Shown: positions 1 through 7,566 of the stretch, one piece after another | Layout: each line of letters starts with the position of its first letter | Position numbering within the stretch: position 1 is the stretch's first letter | Origin: JASGDC01 sp047608145 | Lineage (GTDB): Bacteria; Actinomycetota; Actinomycetes; Actinomycetales; Micrococcaceae | DNA length: 40,531 nt | Reading direction: 5' to 3' | NCBI GenBank assembly: GCA_047608145.1 | Contig: JASGDC010000041.1 | Span: 1-40,531, forward strand | Made by a program: the position numbers and the translations under genes | The notes under the pieces: model-generated | What the model saw: only the letters and a program-made list of their open reading frames with translations | Database searches by the model: none | Told to the model about the DNA's origin: nothing

Positions 1-1
1 G

Positions 2-355
2 TATCTTGGCTCTGCTGGCTCAGTGGTTAAAGAGCATTACACGGTTAATCATTCGGCACGTGAGTATGTTAATGGTGTTGTTAGCGCTAATGGGATAGAG
101 AGCGTGTGGGCAATAGTTAAGCGTGGTTTCTATGGTGTTTATCATTGGTTTACTTCAAAGTATACACAAGCATACGTTAATGAAGTTAAGTACAGGCTTA
201 ATCAAGGTCGAAGTAATGACTTGACTAACTGTTTTAAGTCGCTGAATGATTTAACGGTTGGTAAGAGAATGACTTACAAAGACATAATCGGTAAAAAAGC
301 ACATGATGCGTTTCTGTTTATACAAAGTATGCTTTTCGATGAAACTTTTATTTAA
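2..355 (+). CDS. IS1595-type transposase, C-terminal part (5' end outside window)
   Basis: The open frame runs from the window edge to a TAA at 353-355. It carries the C-terminal part of an IS1595/ISXO2-like DDE transposase: an HSAREYVNG stretch, then NGIESVW (region of the last catalytic acidic residue), then KRGFYGVYHW and a terminal helical part. The first 76 bases are identical to the reverse complement of 40050-40125, inside a second, broken copy at the other end of the window. I see no frameshift in the visible part, so this copy may be intact. It would cut and paste its own element. The real start lies upstream of the window; the ATG near position 23 is internal. Confidence 0.85.
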   Translation, partial: YLGSAGSVVKEHYTVNHSAREYVNGVVSANGIESVWAIVKRGFYGVYHWFTSKYTQAYVNEVKYRLNQGRSNDLTNCFKSLNDLTVGKRMTYKDIIGKKAHDAFLFIQSMLFDETFI

Positions 356-357
356 TT

Positions 358-455
358 ACGCAAACACCTTGCGTTCCACTCTAACGGTATGCTATGGCAT
401 ATAGTGCTCGGGGATAATCTCGGGCATGAAACTCTGAAATGGAAAGGAGTTTATC
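358..455 (+). other. Non-coding leader with short hairpins after the transposase
   Basis: This stretch holds a short stem (ACGCAA at 358-363 with TTGCGT at 369-374), a second weak stem (TATGC/GCATA) and a direct repeat of CTCGGG. It ends in a strong ribosome binding site (GGAAAGGAG at 441-449) for the tiny gene at 456. It may hold the right end of the IS and a structured leader. I could not identify a terminal inverted repeat because the other end of the element is not in the window. Confidence 0.3.
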
Positions 456-557
456 GTGTTTCACATGATTGACTTATTCCTTTCGGAATTAGTCAAAGTT
501 CTAACTGTCGCAACTCTAATTAGGGAGTTGCTTAAAGACAAACGGAATGACGGCTAA
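456..557 (+). CDS. Very small protein (33 aa), unknown, strong RBS
   Basis: A GTG start at 456 follows GGAAAGGAG by six bases, which is the best ribosome binding site in this part of the window. The 33-residue product has a hydrophobic helical middle (DLFLSELVKVLTVATLIREL) and a charged tail (KDKRNDG), so it could be a small membrane-associated or leader peptide. I do not recognise a family. It is the first of four plus-strand genes ending with tnpB. An alternative start is the internal ATG at residue 4. Confidence 0.4.
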   Translation: MFHMIDLFLSELVKVLTVATLIRELLKDKRNDG

Positions 558-569
558 CGCAAGAAAGGC

Positions 570-595
570 GGCTAGGGGGAAATTCCCCCTAAGCC
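570..595. repeat. GC-rich inverted repeat
   Basis: AGGGGGAA at 574-581 pairs with TTCCCCCT at 583-590, and GGCT/AGCC extend the stem with one bulged A. There is no T-run on either side, so it is not a classic terminator. It lies between two tiny genes and may be a structured RNA element, a protein site or an origin or transfer structure of the mobile DNA. Confidence 0.5.
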
Positions 596-636
596 AGCCT
601 TGACTACAGCATAGCATAAGAGGAAGGCAAAATACT

Positions 637-807
637 ATGAAAAGCAGTAAACAAACATTTACAGTGCTAAGTATATTATTAGCTGTTTCAGCAATTTTAT
701 ATATTACCCAGCCTGTTGTTAATAAGTACACGCTAGCTGTTAATATGTTCCTACTTGGTGCTGTAGTTTACCGCACCGCTGAACTTTACATTAGCGATAG
801 GAAGTAA
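637..807 (+). CDS. Small predicted membrane protein (56 aa), unknown
   Basis: An ATG at 637 follows AGAGGAAGG with normal spacing, and the frame closes with TAA at 805-807, two bases before the next start. The product has two hydrophobic stretches: residues about 8-26 (FTVLSILLAVSAILYITQP) and about 32-50 (TLAVNMFLLGAVVYR), with charged ends, so it looks like a two-pass small membrane protein. No family is recognised. The tight spacing to the helix-turn-helix gene at 810 suggests one transcript with that gene and tnpB. Confidence 0.55.
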   Translation: MKSSKQTFTVLSILLAVSAILYITQPVVNKYTLAVNMFLLGAVVYRTAELYISDRK

Positions 808-809
808 TT

Positions 810-1049
810 ATGCCAGCGTATATTGAGCCAGCAGGTGCAAAATTAGAAAAAGCACTAGCAGTAGAACAAGCTAAAGCAGAATTAGACAAGGTTAAAGAGC
901 CTTACGATAAAGCTAGAGCTAACCTTGACAAAGTATTTATGGAGGCATTGGAATATGGTGTTAGTAAAGCTGAATTAGCACGCCGTATGAATGTCGCAGA
1001 AACTACAGTTTATAGGCGTATTAAAAAGCTAAAGGCAGATAAGAAGTAA
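810..1049 (+). CDS. Small helix-turn-helix protein (79 aa) upstream of tnpB
   Basis: Residues 1-45 are charged and probably helical (coiled-coil-like, rich in Ala, Lys and Glu). Residues about 50-72 (GVSKAELARRMNVAETTVYR) form a clear helix-turn-helix of the resolvase/Fis-like type. The gene begins two bases after the 56-aa gene and stops 11 bases before tnpB, so the three are probably co-transcribed. It is too short to be a serine recombinase and has no catalytic domain, so a DNA-binding regulator or accessory factor is more likely. That it regulates or assists tnpB is inference from position only. Confidence 0.65.
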   Translation: MPAYIEPAGAKLEKALAVEQAKAELDKVKEPYDKARANLDKVFMEALEYGVSKAELARRMNVAETTVYRRIKKLKADKK

Positions 1050-1060
1050 AGGGAATTTTT

Positions 1061-2533
1061 ATGAGCATGGTGGTTAGGAGTTATCCGCACAGCATTAAGG
1101 TAACTAATGCTGGTAAGATTGCTATGCTCACTGACTATGCCGACCGTTATTCTAGGTCTGTGGATTGGTTTCTAACAAGGTATGAGTATACGCTTTGCAC
1201 TGGTGGTAAAGTTGTGTTGCAACATCTTAAAGAAACTGATGTACCCGAACTCTACGCTCTAACCAACTTGTCGCACGCACAGTATCAGAGTGTGCAACGC
1301 CAAGCCTTTGAAACATATAAGAGTTTTACAGCAATCTTGGTTAATGCGGTGCGTAAAGAGATTTGGAAACTACAGTATGTCCTAACTGAAACTGGGCGTA
1401 AAACGTTGTTTCAAGCTAATCTACGCCAAGAATGGTTTACTAACCCGACGCTTAAAAGCATTGTGTTTCAGCTAGTGCGTGCTGGCGTAGTATCATTCCC
1501 CCGTATTGAGAATAATACTACGCTTAAACTAAGCGAAAACGTCTGCCAAGTAAACAAAACAAAGACTGCCACTGGTTTCAAGTATTTTGTTCACATCTCA
1601 CTTCCAGATGATATTAAGAAACAAGCTGGTATTACACGCCGTCTAGTAGTGCCACTAAATGATAGCGAGCATTTTCTAGTTAAGTCCAAGACTGCTGATA
1701 AGGTGCTGGATAGTGTTCAGTTGAACATGGAAAATATGACTGCTACTATAACCACTAAGACTAGACCTGTGGAAAAGCGTGAAACTGGTGCTGATATTGG
1801 CTTAGATTTCGGCTTAGTAAACGCTCTAACTAGCAGTGACGGTAGTCGCTATGGGCAAAACTTCCAGCAACGACTACTAAAACTAGATAAGATACTACTA
1901 GCCTGTGTGCAAGGTATACAACGCAGAGGTATTAAGCCAACACATTCAAAACGCTATTGCTTACTAACTAAACGCATACGTGGATACATTAAAACAGAAG
2001 TAAACCGTATTCTTAATCGTATAGCAGACAAAGATGTTAGCAGTTTGGCTGTTGAGAAATTAGACTTCCGAAGCTCTAAGCTCTCTAAAAGGCTTAACCG
2101 TATCATCAGCAAATGCGGTAGAGCTGTGCTTAATAGTAAACTTAAAGACTTAACAGATACGCAAGGCATAACTGTTACCGAAGTTAAGCCTGAGTATACT
2201 AGCCAAGAATGCAGTAAATGTGGCTATGTATCAAAGAAAAATAGACTTTCGCAATCTAAGTTCAAATGCTTACATTGCGGTTATAAACTTAACGCTGATA
2301 CTAACGCTAGTAGAGTAATAAAGGGTAGACGTTCTACCCCCGAACTTATCGCTAGTTCAAACACTACAAGCCGTTATCAACGTAAGAAAACTCTTGACTA
2401 CTTGGATAACCAATTTCTAGCTAGATTTGGTTACCCTTTTAGCCAAGCGACAAATACGCCTAATAAGAATAGGCTAAACTCTACCCAACAGGTACAGTTA
2501 AAATATACGCAAGACTTACTTTTTGTAAGTTAA
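1061..2533 (+). CDS. tnpB: TnpB, RNA-guided nuclease of an IS200/IS605-type element
   Basis: TnpB family proteins are RNA-guided DNA endonucleases, ancestors of Cas12, that use an omega-RNA made from the 3' end of their element. The RuvC residues look complete: Asp249 (in IGLDFGL), Glu332 (in VEKLDF) and Asp413 (in NADTNAS). A zinc ribbon has Cys384, Cys387, Cys403 and Cys406. At 490 residues it is longer than the usual roughly 400, with an extra C-terminal tail of about 70 residues after the last RuvC motif. The start at 1061 follows AAGGGAA; 1067 is an alternative. No tnpA transposase is next to it, so it may be a stand-alone (IS1341-like) unit. A decayed relative lies at 37194-37892. Confidence 0.9.
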   Translation: MSMVVRSYPHSIKVTNAGKIAMLTDYADRYSRSVDWFLTRYEYTLCTGGKVVLQHLKETDVPELYALTNLSHAQYQSVQRQAFETYKSFTAILVNAVRKEIWKLQYVLTETGRKTLFQANLRQEWFTNPTLKSIVFQLVRAGVVSFPRIENNTTLKLSENVCQVNKTKTATGFKYFVHISLPDDIKKQAGITRRLVVPLNDSEHFLVKSKTADKVLDSVQLNMENMTATITTKTRPVEKRETGADIGLDFGLVNALTSSDGSRYGQNFQQRLLKLDKILLACVQGIQRRGIKPTHSKRYCLLTKRIRGYIKTEVNRILNRIADKDVSSLAVEKLDFRSSKLSKRLNRIISKCGRAVLNSKLKDLTDTQGITVTEVKPEYTSQECSKCGYVSKKNRLSQSKFKCLHCGYKLNADTNASRVIKGRRSTPELIASSNTTSRYQRKKTLDYLDNQFLARFGYPFSQATNTPNKNRLNSTQQVQLKYTQDLLFVS

Positions 2534-2549
2534 GTATATAATTCCCGAA
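2300..2549 (+). ncRNA. Putative omega-RNA / right end of the TnpB element
   Basis: By family rule the guide RNA scaffold overlaps the 3' end of tnpB and stops at the element's right end, with the guide taken from the flank. Here the right end can be placed by comparison. The sequence TAAGTATATAATTCCCGAA at 2531-2549 is shared with the decayed copy (reverse complement at 37194-37212), and similarity stops just after it in both. The 5' boundary given is a guess. The expected guide would begin at 2550 (ACTTAATAATAACTAAAG). Confidence 0.4.
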
Positions 2550-2689
2550 ACTTAATAATAACTAAAGCTCAAGTTACAAGGCAAATCTAAGGTAATTTAC
2601 AGAAAATTATGAATTAAAAGTAGTAATAAAGCAATATTTTCCGTGTTGCATACCTACACAGTGCTTTCAGTATTAGTAGAATAGTCATT
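2550..2689 (+). other. Intergenic region between the TnpB right end and the CapA-like gene
   Basis: AT-rich DNA with no open frame of note. It must hold the promoter of the lipoprotein gene at 2690, but I see no convincing -35/-10 pair and only a weak ribosome binding site (AGAATAG). Confidence 0.3.
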
Positions 2690-3976
2690 ATGAATAAAAA
2701 GAAACTTGGAATAATATCGTTAGCGTTTTCAATGGCTGCACTTACAGGGTGTGGTGTTGATAATACTTTTAAGTCTTCTCAGTCAATGCCGACCTTTGAT
2801 GGTTCTAAAGCTAATTCTTTACAGGAAAACGGCAATGGGAACAACGGAAATAATCAAAATGGTCAAAGTAAAGTTGCTAATTGCCAGGGTGATAAATGTA
2901 CTTCAGTTTTCTTGTCTGGTGATGTGATGAATGGTTCTGGACTTTGGGATCAAGCAACACAAGATGCACAAAAAACTGGTAAGTCACCTCGTGACTACAG
3001 TCCTATGGTTGCTGGGTTGAAAAAGTATACAGCTACTTCTGATGCAAGTATTTGTCACTTTGTACCTCCGGTGGCTACTGCTTCTGGACCTTTTACTGAA
3101 GAACCGGTTATGAACGTGCCACCTGAGATTATCCCAGCATTGAAAAATGTTGGCTACTCAGCTTGTAATACTTCAAGTGAGCACTCAAACGATCAAGGTA
3201 CTGATGGCATTAAACGTACAGTTCAAGCCTTCAAGACTGCTGGTTTACAACAATTCGGTACTTATACTTCACAGGCAGATGCAAATAAGCCTCATATCGT
3301 TACTGCAAATGGTGGCGCAAAGATTGCTTTGATTACTACTACCTCACAGTTAGCTAAAAAATCAGATAACACCTGGCAACTAGATTCACTTAATCCAAAC
3401 GTGCCACAGGTTGCTGATTTTATAAAGAAAGCACAGCAGGCTAAGCAGCAAGGTGCAGATATCGTAATTGTTTCTGTTGACGGTAGTGGTGAAGGCCAAT
3501 ATATCACTAATCCAACCGCGGCTCAAAAAAAATGGTGGCATCAACTATTAGATAACTCTAATATTGATATGGTAGTCGGTTATGGTACTCACTCTGTGTT
3601 ACCAATTGAAAACTATAATGGTAAATGGGCAATTTATGGCTTAGGTAACTCAATCAACGATAATTACCCAAATGCTGATGAAGCAGCTGGTATGACTGGC
3701 CTTTCAGTTCGAGCTCAGTTTACTCAAAAAGATGGTAAATGGACTACAAGTAACTTAGCTTGGGTACCAAGTACTATGGGTAAAAAGACTAATCCATACC
3801 GCTGGTGTTCATTAGCTACTGATAAGCCACAAGGTACTTGTATCGACAGCGCAACTGACACTAAGTTAGCTACTCAGATTAAGACTACCGTTAATTCAAT
3901 GGGTGCAAGCAGTAAAGGTGCTCAAGAATTAAGTCTTAAAGCTGATGCACAGCCAAGCGCTAGTGCTAGTAAATAA
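2690..3976 (+). CDS. CapA-like lipoprotein (divergent metallophosphatase-fold)
   Basis: The N-terminus is a lipoprotein signal with lipobox LTGC, cysteine at residue 21, so the mature protein should be anchored on the outer face of the membrane. A low-complexity Asn/Gly linker follows. The main domain matches the CapA/PgsA family (poly-gamma-glutamate or capsule-related): SGDVM near residue 76, HSNDQGTDG near 165, and a C-terminal block with THSVLPIENYNGKWAIYGLGN character. The usual HWG active-site motif is replaced by VSVDGSGEGQ, so activity is doubtful. The C-terminus ends in a Ser/Ala tail. No capsule genes are adjacent, so a cell-envelope role is inferred only. Confidence 0.75.
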   Translation: MNKKKLGIISLAFSMAALTGCGVDNTFKSSQSMPTFDGSKANSLQENGNGNNGNNQNGQSKVANCQGDKCTSVFLSGDVMNGSGLWDQATQDAQKTGKSPRDYSPMVAGLKKYTATSDASICHFVPPVATASGPFTEEPVMNVPPEIIPALKNVGYSACNTSSEHSNDQGTDGIKRTVQAFKTAGLQQFGTYTSQADANKPHIVTANGGAKIALITTTSQLAKKSDNTWQLDSLNPNVPQVADFIKKAQQAKQQGADIVIVSVDGSGEGQYITNPTAAQKKWWHQLLDNSNIDMVVGYGTHSVLPIENYNGKWAIYGLGNSINDNYPNADEAAGMTGLSVRAQFTQKDGKWTTSNLAWVPSTMGKKTNPYRWCSLATDKPQGTCIDSATDTKLATQIKTTVNSMGASSKGAQELSLKADAQPSASASK

Positions 3977-3989
3977 TTAATCCAGTTTC

Positions 3990-4030
3990 ATAAAAGTAAT
4001 GGCTAGTTAAAAACTAGCCATTACTTTTAT
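3990..4030. terminator. Bidirectional terminator between CapA-like gene and esterase
   Basis: A perfect 19-bp inverted repeat (3990-4008 against 4012-4030) with a three-base AAA loop. The outer arms are A- and T-rich, giving a U-tail on both strands. It lies between the convergent ends of the lipoprotein gene and the suf operon. Confidence 0.9.
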
Positions 4031-4079
4031 ATTTAAAAGTTATTTGATATTGCCACAATTGGCTTTATTAAAAAGAAAA

Positions 4080-6149
4080 TTAAGAGACTGTCTTATCAAT
4101 AAATAGTCTATTAAATATTTTATTCCAGGCTTTCCTAGAATCTTTACCTGGATCTAATACTAAGCTGTCTTTGATATTGATAACTCGGACTAATCTGTTT
4201 GACTCGTTATACTTTGGCCATGGCTTCCAGTCTTGCGGATTTTCAATATCAATTTCTTTTTCTGTATCTGAACTTAAAAGTTCACGTAATGAATGCATAT
4301 TAATATTCTGTAGTGATTCTTGAATATTTAAATTCTTTTGTAGGTTATCTAGTGATTCTTGAAGGCTGATATGTTGTAAAGATTCGAGTGACTCTTGCAG
4401 ATTAATATTATTAATTGTGTTTTTCGCTTGGGTGACAGCACGTTCTAGATTAGGAAGGGTAACTTTCCTATCGGGAGTGAAGCGTAGAGTTGGAAAGTTT
4501 TTAAATAGATTTAAACTCTCGTTAACTTTTTTGTCTTCTTTTACTACTCGTCCTCTACCACGCTGGAAGTTCAAAATTGCTGAAGCCAAATTCTGTCGAA
4601 TTTTGTTAAAGTCATTAATCTCGTGCTGTGAGTTAACTATATCTGCATCACTTTTACCTTGGATACGATCAAACGAGTTATCTGTATCTAAATCGATATT
4701 CTTCAAATCAAGTTCATGCTTAGTGATGCTATCCTGGTAAACACTCTTAGGGTTAGGGTCACCTTTTCTTGCGAAACGTACCCAGGTCTGTTGCATTTTA
4801 ATGCCTAGAAGTTCTATGGTAGACCTGGGTGCCATTCCAACAATCATCTTAGCTTGACCGGCATCATAGTTATGCATAATAAATGGAATCTCGCCAGTAT
4901 GCACTGCTCCAAATCCTGTCATTGTTAAAAATGGTGAAGCATACTGGAACTCATACATCCACACTGGAGCATGTTTAGCATAATTTTCGGCAAACCAAAT
5001 TACTGGCATTCTAAAGGTCCAGTCAGTTGCCATATCTAATATTGCAGAGCGTTTTGGATAGTCAGGATAGCTATCAGTTATTTCTGTTTTAACATCATTA
5101 GCAACTCTACGTAACAATGCTTTAGCCAAAGTAGTACGGGTTGGCATTATCGGATAGCGTCCTAGGCTGAATACGGAGGCTTCATCTGAGTTAGTACCTA
5201 TGATTAGTGGAATATCTTTTTTAATATTTCCATGTTTAACAGCCAAGATAGGATGTTCAGGTAAGTAATCATCTATTAAGCAGCCATAAATTAAACTTCC
5301 AGGTTCTGCAATTAGATTTTTTTGAACTAAGTTTTGTCCAGCAGTAATTAAATTATCGGTAGGAACTGCCTTTAGCTCTGTTAAGTTTTCTGGTTTGATA
5401 TTTAATTCTTTAAGAGCATCAAGAGCATATTTTTTAGCTTTTCCTTTAGAAGCTACCGCTCCTATTGACGGACTTTCAGCAATTGCTTTGTGGAATAATC
5501 CTCTTGCTGCAGGAATAGTTAATAAAGCAGTTACTGCAGCCCCACCCGCTGATTCACCAAAGATAGTTATATTATTTGGATCTCCGCCAAAAGCAACGAT
5601 ATTTTTCTTAATCCAATGTAACGCAGCAACTTGATCTTTAAGTCCTAAATTATTATCAAAACCTTCAATTCCATACTCTTTAGCTATATCACCAAAATGA
5701 ACATAACCTAGAAGGTTTAAGCGATAGTTGAAAGTTACTACTACAGTGTCACCGTTATGAGAAAGAGATTCACCATTGAACAAAGGATCAGCACTATTTC
5801 CAGCAGCATAGGCACCTCCATAAATCCATACCATAACTGGACGTTTTTTATTATCGGCTTTAGGAGACCAGATATTTAGAAATAAGCTATCCTCACGTGC
5901 TTCTTCGATTGCAGGTGAGTCAACAGTGAAGATACTATCCGCTTGTGGCGGCATATCACCAAATTTAGCTGCCTGGTATATTCCATTAAACTTTTCAGGT
6001 GGTTGTGGATTCCGAAAACGTAAGTCAGCAATTGGTGGTTTTGCATAACGCAACCCTCGCCAGCAGATTACTCGGTTTTCAGGTATGCCTTGGACAGTAC
6101 CTTCACTGGTTTTAACCTGCCATTTAGACAGATCTTTGGTTTCATACAT
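4080..6149 (-). CDS. Type-B carboxylesterase with a large C-terminal insert
   Basis: The alpha/beta-hydrolase core is clear: oxyanion-hole WIYGGAY near residue 108, nucleophile Ser200 in GESAGG, acid Glu323 in NSDEAS and His417 in GAVHTGE, so it should hydrolyse carboxylic esters. No signal peptide is seen, so it is probably cytoplasmic. At 689 residues it is much longer than the usual roughly 500. The excess is about 170 residues (about 467-640) inserted before the normal C-terminal strand (WPKYNESNRLVRVI). The insert has three QESL repeats (584-613) and looks helical. The ATG overlaps the sufT stop (TAATG), so it is translationally coupled to the suf operon. The substrate is unknown. Confidence 0.85.
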   Translation of the reverse strand: MYETKDLSKWQVKTSEGTVQGIPENRVICWRGLRYAKPPIADLRFRNPQPPEKFNGIYQAAKFGDMPPQADSIFTVDSPAIEEAREDSLFLNIWSPKADNKKRPVMVWIYGGAYAAGNSADPLFNGESLSHNGDTVVVTFNYRLNLLGYVHFGDIAKEYGIEGFDNNLGLKDQVAALHWIKKNIVAFGGDPNNITIFGESAGGAAVTALLTIPAARGLFHKAIAESPSIGAVASKGKAKKYALDALKELNIKPENLTELKAVPTDNLITAGQNLVQKNLIAEPGSLIYGCLIDDYLPEHPILAVKHGNIKKDIPLIIGTNSDEASVFSLGRYPIMPTRTTLAKALLRRVANDVKTEITDSYPDYPKRSAILDMATDWTFRMPVIWFAENYAKHAPVWMYEFQYASPFLTMTGFGAVHTGEIPFIMHNYDAGQAKMIVGMAPRSTIELLGIKMQQTWVRFARKGDPNPKSVYQDSITKHELDLKNIDLDTDNSFDRIQGKSDADIVNSQHEINDFNKIRQNLASAILNFQRGRGRVVKEDKKVNESLNLFKNFPTLRFTPDRKVTLPNLERAVTQAKNTINNINLQESLESLQHISLQESLDNLQKNLNIQESLQNINMHSLRELLSSDTEKEIDIENPQDWKPWPKYNESNRLVRVINIKDSLVLDPGKDSRKAWNKIFNRLFIDKTVS

Positions 6150-6475
6150 TAAATGTTAAACCCAATAGCTCGCATTTGTTCACGTCCATCGTCAGTAATG
6201 CGTTCTGGACCCCAAGGTGGCATCCAAACCCAATTAAGACGCCATTCATCGACAATTGGATCTAATACACCAGCAATTTGTTCCTCAAGCACATCAGTTA
6301 ATGGGCAAGCGGCGGTAGTTAATGTCATGTCAATTAGGACAGCTCCATCATCAGCATAACCAACGCCGTAAAGCAGACCTAAATCAACGACATTAACACC
6401 AAGCTCTGGGTCAATAACATCTTTTAATGCTTCTTCGATATCTTCAACCGGAGTTAAAGCTTTATCATTTGACAT
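6149..6475 (-). CDS. sufT: SufT / MIP18-family Fe-S assembly factor
   Basis: DUF59/MIP18 family proteins help deliver or mature Fe-S clusters. Here the protein has the family's DPELGVNVVDLGLLY block, TLTTAACPLTD with the conserved Cys, and the PPWGPERIT end. I chose the ATG at 6475 (MSNDKA), which overlaps the end of sufC by 11 bases. A second ATG at 6484 is possible, and longer versions would run well into sufC. Its stop overlaps the esterase start by one base. In related actinobacteria sufT usually follows sufS and sufU, which are missing here. Confidence 0.9.
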   Translation of the reverse strand: MSNDKALTPVEDIEEALKDVIDPELGVNVVDLGLLYGVGYADDGAVLIDMTLTTAACPLTDVLEEQIAGVLDPIVDEWRLNWVWMPPWGPERITDDGREQMRAIGFNI

Positions 6476-7214
6476 AGCGGTCATATCCTTCTTCTTCAAG
6501 GCGATCAGCAAGTTCTGGACCACCCTGCTCTGCAACTCTTCCGTCTACGAATACGTGTACGTAATCTGGTTTAATATAACGCAAAATACGTGTGTAGTGT
6601 GTAATAAGCATAACCCCCATATCATTTTCACTACTAGCCCTATTTACACCTTCAGAGACAATTTTAAGCGCGTCCACATCTAGGCCAGAGTCTGTTTCAT
6701 CTAATACTGCAATTTTTGGTTTTAGTAGTTCCATTTGCAGAATTTCATGACGCTTCTTTTCACCACCAGAGAAACCTTCATTTACGTTACGCTCACTGAA
6801 CTCAGATCCCATACGTAGTTTAGCCATTGCCTCTTTAACGTCTTTACCCCAAGTACGTAGCTTTGGAGCTTCGCCATCTATAGCAGTCTTTGCAGTACGC
6901 AAGAAGTTAGTTACCGTTACACCTGGAACTTCTACTGGATACTGCATCGCTAGGAACAATCCTGCACGAGCACGTTCATCAATAGTCATTTCCAGTACAT
7001 CTTTACCATCAAGAGTTACTGAGCCACCTGTAATGTCATAACGTGGATGGCCAGCAATTGCATACGCAAGGGTTGATTTACCAGAACCATTAGGCCCCAT
7101 AATTGCGTGAGTCTCACCAGTTTTAATCGTAAGGTTTGCTCCTTTGAGAATCTCTTTAGTACCTTTTTCAGTTTCGATACTAACTTTCAAATCTTTGATT
7201 TCTAGAGTTGACAT
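6465..7214 (-). CDS. sufC: SufC, Fe-S cluster assembly ATPase
   Basis: ABC-type ATPase of the SufBCD scaffold in the cytoplasm. Walker A is GPNGSGKS (residues 40-47), the signature is FSGGEKKR, and Walker B runs into IAVLDETDSGLD, the aspartate/glutamate arrangement typical of SufC. Its length of 249 residues is normal. The ribosome binding site AAGGAAGAAGG precedes the ATG and lies in the 13-base gap after the Rieske gene. Confidence 0.97.
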   Translation of the reverse strand: MSTLEIKDLKVSIETEKGTKEILKGANLTIKTGETHAIMGPNGSGKSTLAYAIAGHPRYDITGGSVTLDGKDVLEMTIDERARAGLFLAMQYPVEVPGVTVTNFLRTAKTAIDGEAPKLRTWGKDVKEAMAKLRMGSEFSERNVNEGFSGGEKKRHEILQMELLKPKIAVLDETDSGLDVDALKIVSEGVNRASSENDMGVMLITHYTRILRYIKPDYVHVFVDGRVAEQGGPELADRLEEEGYDRYVK

Positions 7215-7227
7215 TGTCCTTCTTCCT

Positions 7228-7566
7228 TTAAGCTTTAAATTCTTCTTTATTCAATACAGTATAGGTATCTACAAACACTTCTCCATCAATTACTTCAACC
7301 TGGTAAACCTCGATAGGTTCATATGCAGGTAAACTCAATGGTTGTCCAGTAGTTAAATCAAATTGGCTACCGTGCCCAATGCATTCGAGAGAGCAGCCTT
7401 CGACGAAACCTTCAGAAAGTGAGATGTCTCCATGCGAGCAAGTATCATTCACTGCATGGAAGTCATCATCTTCGGTATGCACTAGCGCAACTGGTTTATC
7501 GTCTACTTCAAAGCATTTTACTTCGCCTGTGCTAATCTCTGAAGTCGCACATAACTTAGTCTTCAC
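7228..7566 (-). CDS. Rieske-type [2Fe-2S] ferredoxin in the suf operon
   Basis: The Rieske motif is complete: Cys43-X-His45, then Cys62-X2-His65 (CSHGDISLSEG and CIGHGSQFDL). The single-domain 112-residue protein is like the ferredoxin subunits of aromatic dioxygenases, but in actinobacteria such a gene sits between sufD and sufC, probably as an electron donor for cluster assembly. The start is a GTG directly after the sufD stop (TAAGTG), so its translation depends on sufD. Confidence 0.92.
   Translation of the reverse strand: MKTKLCATSEISTGEVKCFEVDDKPVALVHTEDDDFHAVNDTCSHGDISLSEGFVEGCSLECIGHGSQFDLTTGQPLSLPAYEPIEVYQVEVIDGEVFVDTYTVLNKEEFKA

Noticed and set aside
570..595. Inverted repeat as a transcription terminator
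   Set aside because: No T-run follows on either strand, and the next gene begins shortly after in the same direction.
516..731. A 71-residue minus-strand frame over the leader region of the left mobile DNA
   Set aside because: It lies antisense to the 33-aa and 56-aa genes, which have better ribosome binding sites; the frame itself has no such site.
1954..2169. Minus-strand frame inside tnpB
   Set aside because: It is antisense to the conserved RuvC coding part and has no independent support.
5395..5634. Long frames antisense to the esterase, suf, uvrA and glycolysis genes
   Set aside because: They are in opposite strands of strong genes, have no recognisable motifs and no ribosome binding sites.
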